A DNA stretch of 64,000 bases from assembly GCF_014268655.2 (NCBI RefSeq), contig NZ_JABWQX020000002.1, positions 607,128 through 671,127 of the forward strand, given 5' to 3'. The translations under genes were made by a program, and so were the position numbers. Under the pieces are notes generated by a model. The model was given only the letters and a program-made list of their open reading frames with translations. It was not told where the DNA came from and searched no databases. Below are positions 44,547 to 53,417 of the stretch, piece after piece (the stretch's first letter is position 1; each line of letters starts with the position of its first letter). The stretch comes from Pseudomonas marvdashtae (GTDB lineage Bacteria; Pseudomonadota; Gammaproteobacteria; Pseudomonadales; Pseudomonadaceae).

Positions 44547-45058
44547 ACCCGGCCCTGCTGAGGTTTCTGCCTCTCACCGCCGTGGTTTTTTTGCTGCTGA
44601 CGACCAGCGTGGCCTGGAAAATCCAGGACTGGCGTTACGGCAAGACGTTGGCCGAGCTGGCCAATTCCCACGCTGAAACCCTGAGAAAGATGAGCGTTGC
44701 AGCGGCCGCTTCGCAGCAAAGAGAAACAGAAAGACGCCTCGCCCTCGAACAGCAACTTTCCGCCAGCGAGCAAATCCACTACCGAGCCTTGAGCGATGCC
44801 CAACGTGACCAGGATCGCTTGCGCGATCGCCTTGCTACTGCCGATGTCCGGCTGTCAGTCCTCCTCGACGCCGACGATGTTGCCGCCGGCTGTGCAGTGC
44901 CTGCCGCCCCCGGCGCCAGCGGCATGGATCATGGTGCCCCACGCGCCCGACTTGACCCGGCGCATGCTCAACGAATTATCGCCATCACCGACGCGGGTGA
45001 CCGTGGACTGATTGCGCTGCAGGCTTGCCAGGCTTACGTCAGTGCGCTGGGCCGGTGA
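44543..45058 (+). CDS. Rz-like inner-membrane spanin
   Basis: A 171-residue protein with one N-terminal membrane helix (RFLPLTAVVFLLLTTSVAW) and a periplasmic coiled coil rich in Ala, Glu, Gln and Arg (about 30-100), the Rz/i-spanin layout. It pairs with the lipoprotein encoded inside it to fuse inner and outer membranes in the last step of lysis. It begins in the endolysin stop (ATGA). Confidence 0.87.
   Translation: MNPALLRFLPLTAVVFLLLTTSVAWKIQDWRYGKTLAELANSHAETLRKMSVAAAASQQRETERRLALEQQLSASEQIHYRALSDAQRDQDRLRDRLATADVRLSVLLDADDVAAGCAVPAAPGASGMDHGAPRARLDPAHAQRIIAITDAGDRGLIALQACQAYVSALGR
44796..45011 (+). CDS. Rz1-like outer-membrane spanin, embedded in Rz
   Basis: A 71-residue lipoprotein in the +1 frame, wholly inside the Rz gene. 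MPNVTRIACAIALLLPMSGC is a type II signal with lipobox PMSGC, followed by a Pro-rich stretch (CLPPPAPAAW), both hallmarks of Rz1. A fully nested o-spanin is known from lambda. It follows the ATG at 44796. Confidence 0.87.
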   Translation: MPNVTRIACAIALLLPMSGCQSSSTPTMLPPAVQCLPPPAPAAWIMVPHAPDLTRRMLNELSPSPTRVTVD

Positions 45059-45129
45059 TCTGCCGAGCCTTGCATGCTTCGGATGGTCGTGTACGGTAGG
45101 CCCCAATCGCGTCGAATCAGGAGAGCTTC

Positions 45130-45630
45130 ATGGACGACATTACCGAACTGGCCGCTGAATTGGGCAGGCGCCTGCAGCTGCTCAATGCCCATGTCACCAC
45201 CGCCGAGTCCTGCACCGGTGGTGGGATTGCCGAGGCGATCACTCGGATCCCGGGGAGTTCGGCCTGGTTCGAGGCAGGGTTTGTCACCTATTCCAATCGT
45301 CAGAAAACCCAGCAGTTGGGCGTGCCCGACGGGCTGTTCGAGAAGGTCGGCGCGGTCAGCCGCGAGGTGGTGGAAGCCATGGCGCGGGGTGCCCAGCAGA
45401 AAAGCCTGGCGCGTTTTTCCGTGGCGGTCAGCGGCGTGGCCGGGCCAGACGGGGGCTCGCCGAGCAAGCCGGTGGGCACCGTATGGCTCGCCTGGGGCGT
45501 TGGCGAGGCGCTGTTCAGCGAGCAGCGATTCTTTCCAGGCAACCGCGACGAGGTCCGCCGACAAACGGTGAAGGCCGCCCTAGACGGGCTGTTACAACAT
45601 GCCGCCGCAGAAATCTCAAATCAGGGGTAG
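45130..45630 (+). CDS. pncC: CinA C-terminal family nicotinamide-nucleotide amidase
   Basis: A 166-residue PncC-type amidase, corresponding to the C-terminal domain of CinA, which deamidates NMN in NAD recycling. The active-site block [20 protein letters not shown] lies near residue 22, followed by [20 protein letters not shown] and [20 protein letters not shown]. It lies directly upstream of recA in pseudomonads and marks the right border of the tailocin insertion. Confidence 0.95.
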   Translation: MDDITELAAELGRRLQLLNAHVTTAESCTGGGIAEAITRIPGSSAWFEAGFVTYSNRQKTQQLGVPDGLFEKVGAVSREVVEAMARGAQQKSLARFSVAVSGVAGPDGGSPSKPVGTVWLAWGVGEALFSEQRFFPGNRDEVRRQTVKAALDGLLQHAAAEISNQG

Positions 45631-45657
45631 GCGATCCTCAATCGCTGTGGAATAATA

Positions 45658-45673
45658 CTGGCTACTTATACAG
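45658..45673 (+). promoter_or_regulatory. LexA (SOS) box of recA
   Basis: CTGG-CTACTTAT-ACAG, one mismatch from the consensus CTGT-N8-ACAG, about 40 bases before the recA start. Extended, it reads TACTGGCTACTTATACAGG. LexA should repress recA here. Confidence 0.75.
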
Positions 45674-45713
45674 GTGTTGGCCGTCAGGCCTTATTGATTA
45701 CGTGAGGACTTTA

Positions 45714-46766
45714 ATGGACGACAACAAGAAGAAAGCCTTGGCTGCGGCCTTGGGTCAGATCGAACGTCAATTCGGCAAGGGTGCCGTAATGCGTATGGGC
45801 GATCAGGACCGCCAGGCTATTCCTTCCATCTCCACCGGCTCCCTGGGCCTGGACATCGCGCTTGGCATCGGCGGCTTGCCAAAAGGTCGTATCGTTGAAA
45901 TCTACGGTCCTGAATCCTCCGGTAAAACCACGCTGACCCTGTCCGTGATCGCCCAGGCTCAAAAAGCCGGCGCGACCTGCGCCTTCGTCGACGCCGAACA
46001 CGCCCTGGACCCGGAATACGCCGGCAAGCTGGGCGTCAACGTCGACGACCTGCTGGTTTCCCAGCCGGACACCGGTGAGCAAGCCCTGGAAATCACCGAC
46101 ATGCTGGTGCGCTCCAACGCAGTTGACGTGATCATCGTCGACTCCGTGGCGGCACTGGTACCGAAAGCTGAAATCGAAGGTGAAATGGGCGACATGCACG
46201 TGGGCCTCCAGGCTCGCCTGATGTCCCAGGCCCTGCGCAAGATCACCGGTAACATCAAGAACGCCAACTGCCTGGTGATCTTCATCAACCAGATCCGCAT
46301 GAAGATCGGCGTGATGTTCGGTAGCCCTGAAACGACCACCGGCGGTAACGCACTGAAGTTCTACGCCTCGGTTCGCCTGGACATCCGCCGTACTGGCGCG
46401 GTGAAAGAAGGTGATGAGGTTGTCGGCAGCGAAACCCGCGTCAAAGTGGTGAAGAACAAGGTGGCATCGCCGTTCCGTCAGGCTGAATTCCAGATCCTCT
46501 ACGGCAAGGGCATCTACCTCAACGGCGAGATGATCGACTTGGGGGTGCTGCATGGCTTCGTCGAGAAATCCGGCGCCTGGTATGCCTACAACGGCACCAA
46601 GATCGGCCAGGGCAAGGCCAACTCGGCCAAGTTCCTGGCGGATAATCCGGAAGTTGCCGCTGCCCTTGAGAAGCAGTTGCGTGACAAGCTGTTGAGCCCG
46701 GTTGCCGACGTCAAGTCCGTGGCTAATCGGGAAACTGCAGAGAATCTGGCTGACGCTGACATCTGA
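45714..46766 (+). CDS. recA: Recombinase RecA
   Basis: A 350-residue RecA. Walker [13 protein letters not shown] lies near residue 66, the L1/L2 DNA-binding loops include [20 protein letters not shown] and [16 protein letters not shown], and the start is [20 protein letters not shown] after GTGAGGA. The open frame extends upstream across the gap but is not RecA. It acts in recombination and as co-protease for LexA and, here, probably the tailocin repressor. recX follows in the same direction. Confidence 0.99.
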   Translation: MDDNKKKALAAALGQIERQFGKGAVMRMGDQDRQAIPSISTGSLGLDIALGIGGLPKGRIVEIYGPESSGKTTLTLSVIAQAQKAGATCAFVDAEHALDPEYAGKLGVNVDDLLVSQPDTGEQALEITDMLVRSNAVDVIIVDSVAALVPKAEIEGEMGDMHVGLQARLMSQALRKITGNIKNANCLVIFINQIRMKIGVMFGSPETTTGGNALKFYASVRLDIRRTGAVKEGDEVVGSETRVKVVKNKVASPFRQAEFQILYGKGIYLNGEMIDLGVLHGFVEKSGAWYAYNGTKIGQGKANSAKFLADNPEVAAALEKQLRDKLLSPVADVKSVANRETAENLADADI

Positions 46767-46774
46767 TCGATCCG

Positions 46775-47242
46775 ATGACCGCCGTACTCGATACCCTCGT
46801 CGCGGTGCGGCGAACCGCAATGGACCTGCTCGCCAGACGTGAGCACGGTCGAGTTGAGCTGACGCGTAAATTGCGTCAACGCGGCGCCCCCGACGAGTTG
46901 ATCGACACGGCCCTCGACCGTTTGACGGAAGAGGGTCTGCTGTCGGAATCGCGTTACCTCGAAAGCTTTGTCTCTTACCGCGCCCGGTCCGGTTACGGTC
47001 CGATGCGGATTCGCGAGGAACTTGGCCAACGCGGCTTACAACGTCCGGATATCGAACTCGCCTTGCGCGAAAGCGGTATCGACTGGCAAGAACAGCTAAC
47101 GGACACCTGGCGGCGCAAGTTTTCAGGGCATCTGCCCATCGATGCACGGGAGCGAGCCAAGCAAGGGCGTTTCCTGGCGTATCGAGGATATTCCATGGAA
47201 ATGATCAATCGCTTGTTCAGCGGTCGCAGCCTGGATGACTAA
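46775..47242 (+). CDS. recX: Regulatory protein RecX
   Basis: A 155-residue helical RecA inhibitor with the family repeats: [40 protein letters not shown] and [15 protein letters not shown]. It starts 8 bases after recA and probably shares its LexA-controlled transcript. It ends at a strong terminator. Confidence 0.96.
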   Translation: MTAVLDTLVAVRRTAMDLLARREHGRVELTRKLRQRGAPDELIDTALDRLTEEGLLSESRYLESFVSYRARSGYGPMRIREELGQRGLQRPDIELALRESGIDWQEQLTDTWRRKFSGHLPIDARERAKQGRFLAYRGYSMEMINRLFSGRSLDD

Positions 47243-47244
47243 AC

Positions 47245-47280
47245 AAACGGCCCGCTATTTCGATAGCGGGCCGTTTTTTT
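47245..47280 (+). terminator. recA-recX terminator
   Basis: AACGGCCCGCTAT-TTCG-ATAGCGGGCCGTT is a perfect 13-bp stem with a UUCG tetraloop, followed by seven T. It also covers the 3' end of the convergent gene at 47288. Confidence 0.96.
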
Positions 47281-47287
47281 ATGGGGT

Positions 47288-48406
47288 TTAGGAAACCTTG
47301 ATCGGATCCCAGGTAAGGGGGTGGACCTCGGTGGCGGGCTGGGCCCAGTTTTCTGACAGGTTGATATAATCCACCAGCTCTCTTAACCGGCCGTGATCAC
47401 GGGCGTTGAAGGTAAATGCCAGTCGGGTCAGATGGCTGAACGGGGCTTCCTCCGGCTCCTCGCCGCTGTAGGCGTGTTGGTGGAAACAGTCGTTCAGGCA
47501 CAGATCGGCAAAATCAGCCTGCATCCGCTGCAACGCTTGTTCGTTGAGCGGGTGGTGCATACGGATCACGAACTGATGCTTGAGCCAACGGCTGGAGTGG
47601 AAGTTGCGGTAGAACTGGTTGATTTCCTCCACGGCGTCCTCGGCATTGTGCACCAGGCGCATCAGCTTCATGTCGGTCGGCAGGATGTAGCGGTTTTCCT
47701 CGAGCTGTTCGCGGATGAAATCCAAGGCGCCTTGCCAGAACTTTCCCCCGGGAGCGTCCAGCAGCACCACCGGTACCAACGGGCTTTTACCCGTCTGCAC
47801 CAGCGTCAACACTTCCAGGGCCTCGTCAAGGGTGCCAAACCCGCCTGGGCAGAGCACCAGGGCATCGGCTTCCTTGACGAAAAACAGCTTGCGAGTAAAG
47901 AAGAAGTGGAACGGCAGCAGGTTCTGCGTACCCTCCACGGTGGGGTTCGCGTGCTGTTCGAAAGGCAGGGTAATGTTGAATCCCAGGCTGTGTTCACGCC
48001 CCGCACCTTCATGGGCCGCAGCCATGATGCCGCCGCCCGCGCCGGTGATGACCATCATGTCTGACCGAGCGAGCGCCGCGCCCAGCTCCCGTGCCAAGCC
48101 ATACAGCGGATGTTCGATGGGAGTCCGGGCCGAGCCGAAGACCGTGACTTTGCGCCGACCCTTGAATTGTTCGAGCGTGCGAAACGCATGTTCCAACTCG
48201 CGCAACGCCTGGAGCGTGATCTTGGCGTTCCAGCGATTGTGATCTTCCTGGGCCATGCGCAGCACGGTCAGGATCATGTCTCGATAAATGGGCAGGTTAG
48301 GGCTGTTGGGTGATATCAGGTTGAGTTGCTCTTCGACCTTGCGGGTGAGGTCGTGGCCATGGTTTTCAAAATGACGACTGAGCAGGTCATTCGGTTTGTA
48401 CGGCAT
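47288..48406 (-). CDS. LOG-family nucleotide 5'-monophosphate nucleosidase (PpnN/YgdH-like)
   Basis: A 372-residue TIGR00730/LOG-type Rossmann protein. The nucleotide-binding start VTVFGSARTP, MVITGAGGGIMAAAHEGAGR and the signature LCPGGFGTLDEALEVLTLVQ (catalytic Arg/Glu region) are all visible. N- and C-terminal extensions make it closer to PpnN (nucleoside monophosphate nucleosidase in E. coli, about 450 residues) than to the short cytokinin LOG enzymes. Older annotations call it lysine decarboxylase, which is not supported. RBS GAAGGAGAC. Confidence 0.85.
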   Translation of the reverse strand: MPYKPNDLLSRHFENHGHDLTRKVEEQLNLISPNSPNLPIYRDMILTVLRMAQEDHNRWNAKITLQALRELEHAFRTLEQFKGRRKVTVFGSARTPIEHPLYGLARELGAALARSDMMVITGAGGGIMAAAHEGAGREHSLGFNITLPFEQHANPTVEGTQNLLPFHFFFTRKLFFVKEADALVLCPGGFGTLDEALEVLTLVQTGKSPLVPVVLLDAPGGKFWQGALDFIREQLEENRYILPTDMKLMRLVHNAEDAVEEINQFYRNFHSSRWLKHQFVIRMHHPLNEQALQRMQADFADLCLNDCFHQHAYSGEEPEEAPFSHLTRLAFTFNARDHGRLRELVDYINLSENWAQPATEVHPLTWDPIKVS

Positions 48407-48747
48407 TCAGTGTCTCCTTCTGAACAGAACCCCCGGCCCGAACGAGAGATTCGCCAGGGCCACGACACGTCCTGTGTCGTTGTCAGTCCGGGCCTGTGCC
48501 CGGGCATCAAACTGGCTAGGCGCGATGTGCAGCAAGGCGAGCAAGCCATCCAGCAGATTCTGTTTTCTTCCCTTGGATGAAAAAAAAACACACGTCGGCA
48601 TCGGTGAGGGCAGCCTCGTTCTGCCCGTCATAAGGCGATACTTTGAATCTAGTCCCTTGTGTCGATCTTCGCTTTCTCGATCATGACGTTCGAAAGTAAA
48701 GGTTTGCAACTGACGAATGCTCAACCGCTGGTCAGGTCACCGACCGG

Positions 48748-48868
48748 ATGAGTCTTGAAGAGGAGTATTGCTACCGATTGGAGGGCAAGGAATGGCGCTC
48801 GCGCTTTGCAGGCGCTGGTGGCGGAGTTGCGCGCCGACGATGAACAACGGCGCGCTCGCTCGGGTTGA
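48748..48868 (+). pseudogene. Possible frameshifted small gene
   Basis: The rest of 48407-48747 shows no gene. Here ATG opens MSLEEEYCYRLEGKEW, then the frame continues poorly, while the +1 frame reads RALQALVAELRADDEQRRAR up to a TGA at 48868. Joining them would need a 2-base addition or 1-base loss near 48800 and would give a 40-residue acidic helical protein. It ends exactly at the stop of the convergent gene. A decayed gene, a sequencing error or chance are all possible. Confidence 0.25.
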
Positions 48869-49291
48869 TTATTTCTTGGTCTTGGCCGGTTTCGGGCAGT
48901 CCGATTCCTGGAAGCGTTCGGTTGCGACCGGGCGGTTGGTTTTCACCTCGGTGAACTCGTAGCGCATGGTTGCGCCCTTGGCCATCAGCTTGCGGAAACC
49001 TGGATTGGTACACACGGTGGAGCCCAGCTGGAAATACACGGCCTTGGGGTCTGCGCGCATTTTCTGGGCATGGCTGCTTTGCACGCTGAGGTGATTGACC
49101 AACTCGGTGCCTTCGACGGTATACCCTTGGTCGAGAATGTCTTCGTTGATGGCTCGCGGCGTGCCGACGCTGCTTTGCGTGGCTACGTTTTGCAGCATCT
49201 TGTTCAGTTCGAGTTCTTTCAGCGACGCGGCCTGAGCGCTGATGGACGTCGCCAGCAAAACGGCAACGGTAGGGACGATAAGGCGCAGCAT
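48869..49291 (-). CDS. QsregVF-family secreted protein (PA3611-like)
   Basis: A 140-residue protein with a signal peptide (MLRLIVPTVAVLLATSISAQ, cleavage after AQA). The mature part has SVGTPRAINEDILDQGYTVE and ELVNHLSVQSSHAQKMRADP, blocks I recognise from the quorum-sensing-regulated virulence factor family of P. aeruginosa (PA3611), plus a Cys pair (TVCTNPG, ESDCPK). It is periplasmic or secreted; molecular function is unknown. PA3611 also lies near recA-recX. Confidence 0.85.
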   Translation of the reverse strand: MLRLIVPTVAVLLATSISAQAASLKELELNKMLQNVATQSSVGTPRAINEDILDQGYTVEGTELVNHLSVQSSHAQKMRADPKAVYFQLGSTVCTNPGFRKLMAKGATMRYEFTEVKTNRPVATERFQESDCPKPAKTKK

Positions 49292-49474
49292 GAAACTCTC
49301 CTGGTTCAGTAACTGGTGGTTCGACCGGTCACGTGACTGTGCGTTCAGTGGCGGCGATTATAGGGGAGCCTGGGTAGACGGTACAGGTTTGCGCGCTCTG
49401 GTAGACTGCCGGTCTTCATTGCCCTGCCGAGTGTTGTTCGTGTCGAGTTTTCCTGTCTGTGGGCGTTGCCCGCG

Positions 49475-50218
49475 ATGAACCATGCCCCTAACGCCGTAGC
49501 CCGCTTGCGCGACCAGCGCATCGATGAAGGCATCAAGCCGATTCAGGCCCGGGGCTGGCGCGCGCCTCGTTGCAGCGCATGCCGAGTGATCGTAAGCCAT
49601 TGCTTGTGCGCCTGGCGCCCGAGCGTCGAGACCCGCTCCGGGGTCTGCCTGATCATGACCAACAAGGAAGTCTTCAAACCGAGCAACACCGGTTGGCTGA
49701 TTGCCGATGTGGTGCATGACAATCATGCGTTCATCTGGTCGCGCACCGACGTCGATGAGCAACTGTTGGCGCTGCTGGGCGATCCGCAATGGCAACCGTA
49801 CCTGGTGTTTCCTGGCGAATACGTCGAACCGTCGCGAGTCACCCATACGGTTGATCTCGATCACTCCAAGCGTCCTCTTTTCATTCTTCTGGACGCCACC
49901 TGGACGGAAGCGCGGAAGATGTTCCGCAAGAGTCCTTATTTTGACCGTTTGCCTATCTTGAGCCTGTTGCCCAACAAGCTGTCGCGCTATCGCTTGCGGC
50001 GCTCCTCCCGTAGCGAGCACCTGTGCACTGCCGAAGTTGCTGCGCTGTGCCTGGAGTTGGCGGGAGACAGTGACGCGGCGTCGGCCCTGGACGCCTATTT
50101 CGATGTGTTCAGCCAGCATTACCTCGGTGCCAAGTGCCAGCAAGAGGTGAACGTATCGACCCCGGCCCATGCCGAGTTGCAGCCCTTTGTCCGTGCGGCT
50201 CACGAGGTGTTGGCCTAA
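49475..50218 (+). CDS. tRNA-uridine aminocarboxypropyltransferase, DTW domain
   Basis: A 247-residue DTW-domain protein (TapT/YfiP type) that puts a 3-amino-3-carboxypropyl group on uridine 47 of tRNAs. An N-terminal zinc-binding Cys cluster (CSACRVIVSHCLC), the DTW block LLDATWTEARKMFRKSPYF near residue 135, and RLRRSSRSEHLCTAEV are visible. The ATG at 49475 is preferred over a TTG three codons upstream. Confidence 0.87.
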   Translation: MNHAPNAVARLRDQRIDEGIKPIQARGWRAPRCSACRVIVSHCLCAWRPSVETRSGVCLIMTNKEVFKPSNTGWLIADVVHDNHAFIWSRTDVDEQLLALLGDPQWQPYLVFPGEYVEPSRVTHTVDLDHSKRPLFILLDATWTEARKMFRKSPYFDRLPILSLLPNKLSRYRLRRSSRSEHLCTAEVAALCLELAGDSDAASALDAYFDVFSQHYLGAKCQQEVNVSTPAHAELQPFVRAAHEVLA

Positions 50219-50434
50219 TAGTGGCCCATACTCGATACAGCAGTGGCCGTGCTGCTTGACCACCCCGGCTTCGCTGGGCATGCTTGGCGCCGACCAGGGT
50301 GCGGCCAAAAGTTTGAAACGCTGTGATTGGCGTTGAACGTGCCCCTGTGGATACCGCTGCGTGGTGGTGTCTTGAGTTGTTTGGCGAGGCACGAATGCAT
50401 CGGGCCTGCCACTAAAAACAGGATCATTTGAAAA

Positions 50435-51088
50435 ATGGCCACATACGAAATCCTGATTGCCGATGATCACCCGCTTTTTCGCAGCGCGTTGCATCAGGCA
50501 GTGACCCTGGGCCTTGGCTCGGATGTCCGGTTGACGGAGGTGGCCAGCATCGCGGAACTGGAAACTCGATTGGCTGAGAAGGCCGACTGGGACCTGGTGC
50601 TGCTGGATCTGAACATGCCCGGCGCGTATGGCTTCTCTGGCCTGGTGTTATTGCGCGGACAGTATCCGCAGATCCCCGTGGTAATGGTGTCGGCTCAGGA
50701 AGAGGCTTCGGTGATGGTCAAGGCCCGCGAGTTCGGTGCCAGCGGGTTCATTCCCAAATCCAGTTCGCTGGAAATGATTCAGGCGGCCGTAAAGGCCGTC
50801 CTCGATGGCGATGTGTCCTGGCCGCCGCAGGCGTTCGAAGCGGTGAGCGTGTCGGCGGAAGCCAAGGCTGCCAGCGAAGGGTTGGCCAGTCTGACGCCGC
50901 AGCAGTTCCGAGTGCTGACCATGGTCTGCGAAGGCCTGTTGAACAAGCAGATTGCTTATGAATTGAACGTGTCGGAGGCGACCATCAAGGCTCATGTCAC
51001 CGCCATCTTCCGCAAACTCAACGTGCGTACCCGAACCCAGGCGGCGTTGTTGTTGCAACAACTTGAGTCAATTTCGCCGCAGTCGTAG
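50435..51088 (+). CDS. erdR: LuxR-type response regulator ErdR
   Basis: A 217-residue NarL/FixJ-type regulator. Receiver domain: acidic pair in LIADDHPLFR, phospho-acceptor Asp near 56 in LVLLDLNMPGA, Lys in FIPKSSS. C-terminal LuxR helix-turn-helix: MVCEGLLNKQIAYELNVSEA and HVTAIFRKLNVRTRTQA. Its place next to dgkA is that of ErdR (PA3604), known for control of ethanol oxidation and acetate use; the name rests on synteny and overall look. The 216 bases upstream contain no gene I recognise. Confidence 0.85.
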   Translation: MATYEILIADDHPLFRSALHQAVTLGLGSDVRLTEVASIAELETRLAEKADWDLVLLDLNMPGAYGFSGLVLLRGQYPQIPVVMVSAQEEASVMVKAREFGASGFIPKSSSLEMIQAAVKAVLDGDVSWPPQAFEAVSVSAEAKAASEGLASLTPQQFRVLTMVCEGLLNKQIAYELNVSEATIKAHVTAIFRKLNVRTRTQAALLLQQLESISPQS

Positions 51089-51108
51089 CGTGGAATTCAC
51101 GCTTTTTT
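51087..51108 (+). terminator. erdR terminator overlapping the stop
   Basis: AGCGTG-GAATT-CACGCT with six T. The stem starts within the TAG stop codon. Confidence 0.8.
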
Positions 51109-51158
51109 GACTGGGTTTACACTAGCTTCTCCACTCCTTTCGATCAGTTGCCTACTCT

Positions 51159-51521
51159 ATGTCACCTTTTAAAGGCCAAACCGGCCTGAAACGCATCCTC
51201 AATGCCTCCGGCTATTCCCTGGACGGGCTGCGTGCCGCTTTCGTCGGCGAAGCCGCATTCCGCCAACTGGTCCTGCTCAACGTCATCCTGATTCCGCTGT
51301 CGTTCTTCCTGAATGTCAGCCGTGTCGAACAAGCGTTGTTGATCGCGGTCTGCCTGCTGGCCCTGATCGTCGAGCTACTCAATTCAGCAGTGGAGGCGGC
51401 GATCGACCGTATTTCCCTCGAGCTGCACCCGCTGTCGAAGAACGCCAAGGACATGGGCAGTGCCGCCCAGTTTGTCGCCCTGACGATGATTGCGTTGGTG
51501 TGGGGCCTGGTACTGCTTTGA
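51159..51521 (+). CDS. dgkA: Diacylglycerol kinase
   Basis: A 120-residue trimeric membrane kinase that recycles diacylglycerol to phosphatidic acid. It has an N-terminal amphipathic helix and three membrane helices, with EAAFRQLVLLNVILIPLSF and the signature LIVELLNSAVEAAIDRISLE containing the catalytic Glu. It ends 3 bases before the convergent finR stop. Confidence 0.97.
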   Translation: MSPFKGQTGLKRILNASGYSLDGLRAAFVGEAAFRQLVLLNVILIPLSFFLNVSRVEQALLIAVCLLALIVELLNSAVEAAIDRISLELHPLSKNAKDMGSAAQFVALTMIALVWGLVLL

Positions 51522-51524
51522 GTC

Positions 51525-52451
51525 TCAGGCGATGGCCGGCAGGACGATTTCGTCGCTGCGCTGGACCCCTGCGGTAAATGCCCGGCACAACTCGAGAAAT
51601 TCACGCATGGCCGAGGTCTGGTATTTTTGCTTGTGCCAGATGAAGTAGAACTGCCGCGCCAAATCCATGTCCGGCGTTTCCACGGCCACCAGGCTGCCGC
51701 GGCGAAAGGCATCACGCAAAGCCAAGCGAGAGATACAGCCGATCCCCAGGCCGGATTCCACGGCGCGTTTTATCGCTTCGGTGTGCTCCAGCTCCAGTCG
51801 AATGTTCAACGCGCTGCGGTGGTGGCGCATGGCCTGATCGAAAGTCAGCCGGGTGCCGGAACCCTGTTCACGCAGGATCCAGGCCTCATGGGTCAATTCC
51901 TCCATGGTCGCCTGCCCGCGCTTGGCCAGTGGATGCTGGGGCGCGCAGAACACCACCAACTCATCCTCGACCCAGCTCTGCACCTCGATGTCCGGGTGGC
52001 TGCAGTCGCCTTCGATTAGACCCAGATCAATTTCGTAGTGGGCAACCTGGTGCACGATGTTGGCAGTGTTTTGTACGTGCAGCTTCACCTGGCTTTCCGG
52101 ATGGCGCTGCATGAAACCGCCGATCAGCAGGGTCGCCAGGTAATTGCCAATCGTCAGCGTGGCGCCGACCGCCAGTGAGCCGAAGCCGGACTTGCCGTTG
52201 AGCAGGTCTTCGATTTCCTTGGCCTGGTCCAGCAACGCCACGGCCTGTGGCAACAACTGTTTACCCAAGGCGTTGAGGCTCAGGCGCTTGCCGGCGCGGT
52301 CGAAGAGTTGGCAGCTGGATTGGCGCTCCAATTCAGTGATGGAGGTGCTGGCAGCCGACTGCGAAAGATTGAGCAGACCCGCGGCACGGGACACGCTCTC
52401 TTGCTGGGCGACGGCGACGAAGACTTGAAGTTGACGTAGAGTAAATCGCAT
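51525..52451 (-). CDS. finR: LysR-family regulator FinR
   Basis: A 308-residue LysR regulator, with MRFTLRQLQVFVAVAQQESV, the helix-turn-helix AAGLLNLSQSAASTSITELE and a substrate-binding domain (LAVGATLTIGNYLATLLIGG). It is divergent from fprA across 122 bases, exactly as finR and fprA in P. putida and P. aeruginosa, where FinR activates fprA in response to superoxide/NADPH stress. The start is the ATG nearest the helix-turn-helix; the frame stays open 25 codons further upstream. Confidence 0.9.
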   Translation of the reverse strand: MRFTLRQLQVFVAVAQQESVSRAAGLLNLSQSAASTSITELERQSSCQLFDRAGKRLSLNALGKQLLPQAVALLDQAKEIEDLLNGKSGFGSLAVGATLTIGNYLATLLIGGFMQRHPESQVKLHVQNTANIVHQVAHYEIDLGLIEGDCSHPDIEVQSWVEDELVVFCAPQHPLAKRGQATMEELTHEAWILREQGSGTRLTFDQAMRHHRSALNIRLELEHTEAIKRAVESGLGIGCISRLALRDAFRRGSLVAVETPDMDLARQFYFIWHKQKYQTSAMREFLELCRAFTAGVQRSDEIVLPAIA

Positions 52452-52573
52452 ATCTATATAACCGATAACCCTTATCTTAATAATCCATTTAACAGATATT
52501 GTCGCCGCCATTAGAATGCGATGCAATTGCGCAGATTATCGGCGCAGGCATCATTTCCAGGAGTCCCCCGTAC

Positions 52574-53353
52574 ATGAGCAACATGAACCACGAGCGTGTC
52601 CTCAGTGTTCATCACTGGAACGACACTCTGTTCAGCTTCAAGTGCACCCGCGATCCGGGCCTGCGCTTCGAGAACGGTCAGTTCGTGATGATCGGCCTGC
52701 AGCAGCCCAACGGCCGCCCGCTTATGCGCGCTTATTCGATTGCCAGCCCGAACTGGGAAGAGCATCTCGAATTCTTCAGCATCAAGGTCCCCGACGGCCC
52801 GCTGACTTCTCAGTTGCAGCACCTGAAGGAAGGCGACGAGATCATCATCAGCAAGAAGCCTACCGGCACGCTGGTGCTGGACGACCTCAAGCCAGGCAAG
52901 CATTTGTATCTGCTCAGCACCGGTACCGGCCTGGCGCCCTTCATGAGCGTCATCCAGGATCCGGAAACCTACGAGCGTTTCGAAAAAGTGATCCTGTGCC
53001 ACGGCGTGCGTTACGTCAATGAAGTCGCCTACCGTGAGTTCATCACCGAGCACCTGCCGCAGAACGAATTCTTCGGCGAAGCGCTGCGTGACAAGCTGAT
53101 CTACTACCCAACCGTGACGCGCGAGCCCTTCGAGAATGAAGGCCGCCTGACCGACCTGATGCGCAGCGGCAAGCTGTTCCGCGACATCGGCCTGCCACCG
53201 ATCAACCCCCAAGACGACCGTGCGATGCTGTGCGGCAGCCCGAGCATGCTCGACGAGACCAGCGAAGTGCTCAACAGCTTCGGCCTGACCGTTTCGCCGC
53301 GTATGCGTGAGCCGGGGGATTACTTGATCGAACGAGCGTTTGTGGAAAAGTAA
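52574..53353 (+). CDS. fprA: Ferredoxin-NADP reductase FprA
   Basis: A 259-residue FAD enzyme that moves electrons between NADPH and ferredoxin. FAD site RPLMRAYSIASP, NADP site LLSTGTGLAPFMSVIQD, a second nucleotide block AMLCGSPSML, and the C-terminus YLIERAFVEK typical of the family. It starts MSNMNHERVLSVHHWNDTLF (an inner ATG three codons on is possible). The regulator finR is divergent. The seven-iron ferredoxin FdxA elsewhere in the window is one possible partner. Confidence 0.97.
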   Translation: MSNMNHERVLSVHHWNDTLFSFKCTRDPGLRFENGQFVMIGLQQPNGRPLMRAYSIASPNWEEHLEFFSIKVPDGPLTSQLQHLKEGDEIIISKKPTGTLVLDDLKPGKHLYLLSTGTGLAPFMSVIQDPETYERFEKVILCHGVRYVNEVAYREFITEHLPQNEFFGEALRDKLIYYPTVTREPFENEGRLTDLMRSGKLFRDIGLPPINPQDDRAMLCGSPSMLDETSEVLNSFGLTVSPRMREPGDYLIERAFVEK

Positions 53354-53364
53354 GTCGCAGTCCA

Positions 53365-53406
53365 TAAAAAGCCCGCGCCGCCTGAATAAGGTCGCGCGGG
53401 CTTTTT
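53365..53406. terminator. Bidirectional terminator between fprA and trmO
   Basis: AAAAAGCCCGCGC and GCGCGGGCTTTTT form the stem, with T-tracts on both strands, serving the convergent fprA and trmO genes. Confidence 0.92.
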
Positions 53407-53417
53407 CGTTTCCAGGC

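Noticed and set aside
28734..45058. Complete temperate prophage
   Set aside because: No capsid, portal, terminase, replication, integrase or attachment repeats were found, so it is a tailocin.
47288..48406. Lysine decarboxylase
   Set aside because: The PGGFGTLDE motif belongs to the LOG/PpnN nucleosidase group. No PLP-enzyme features are present.
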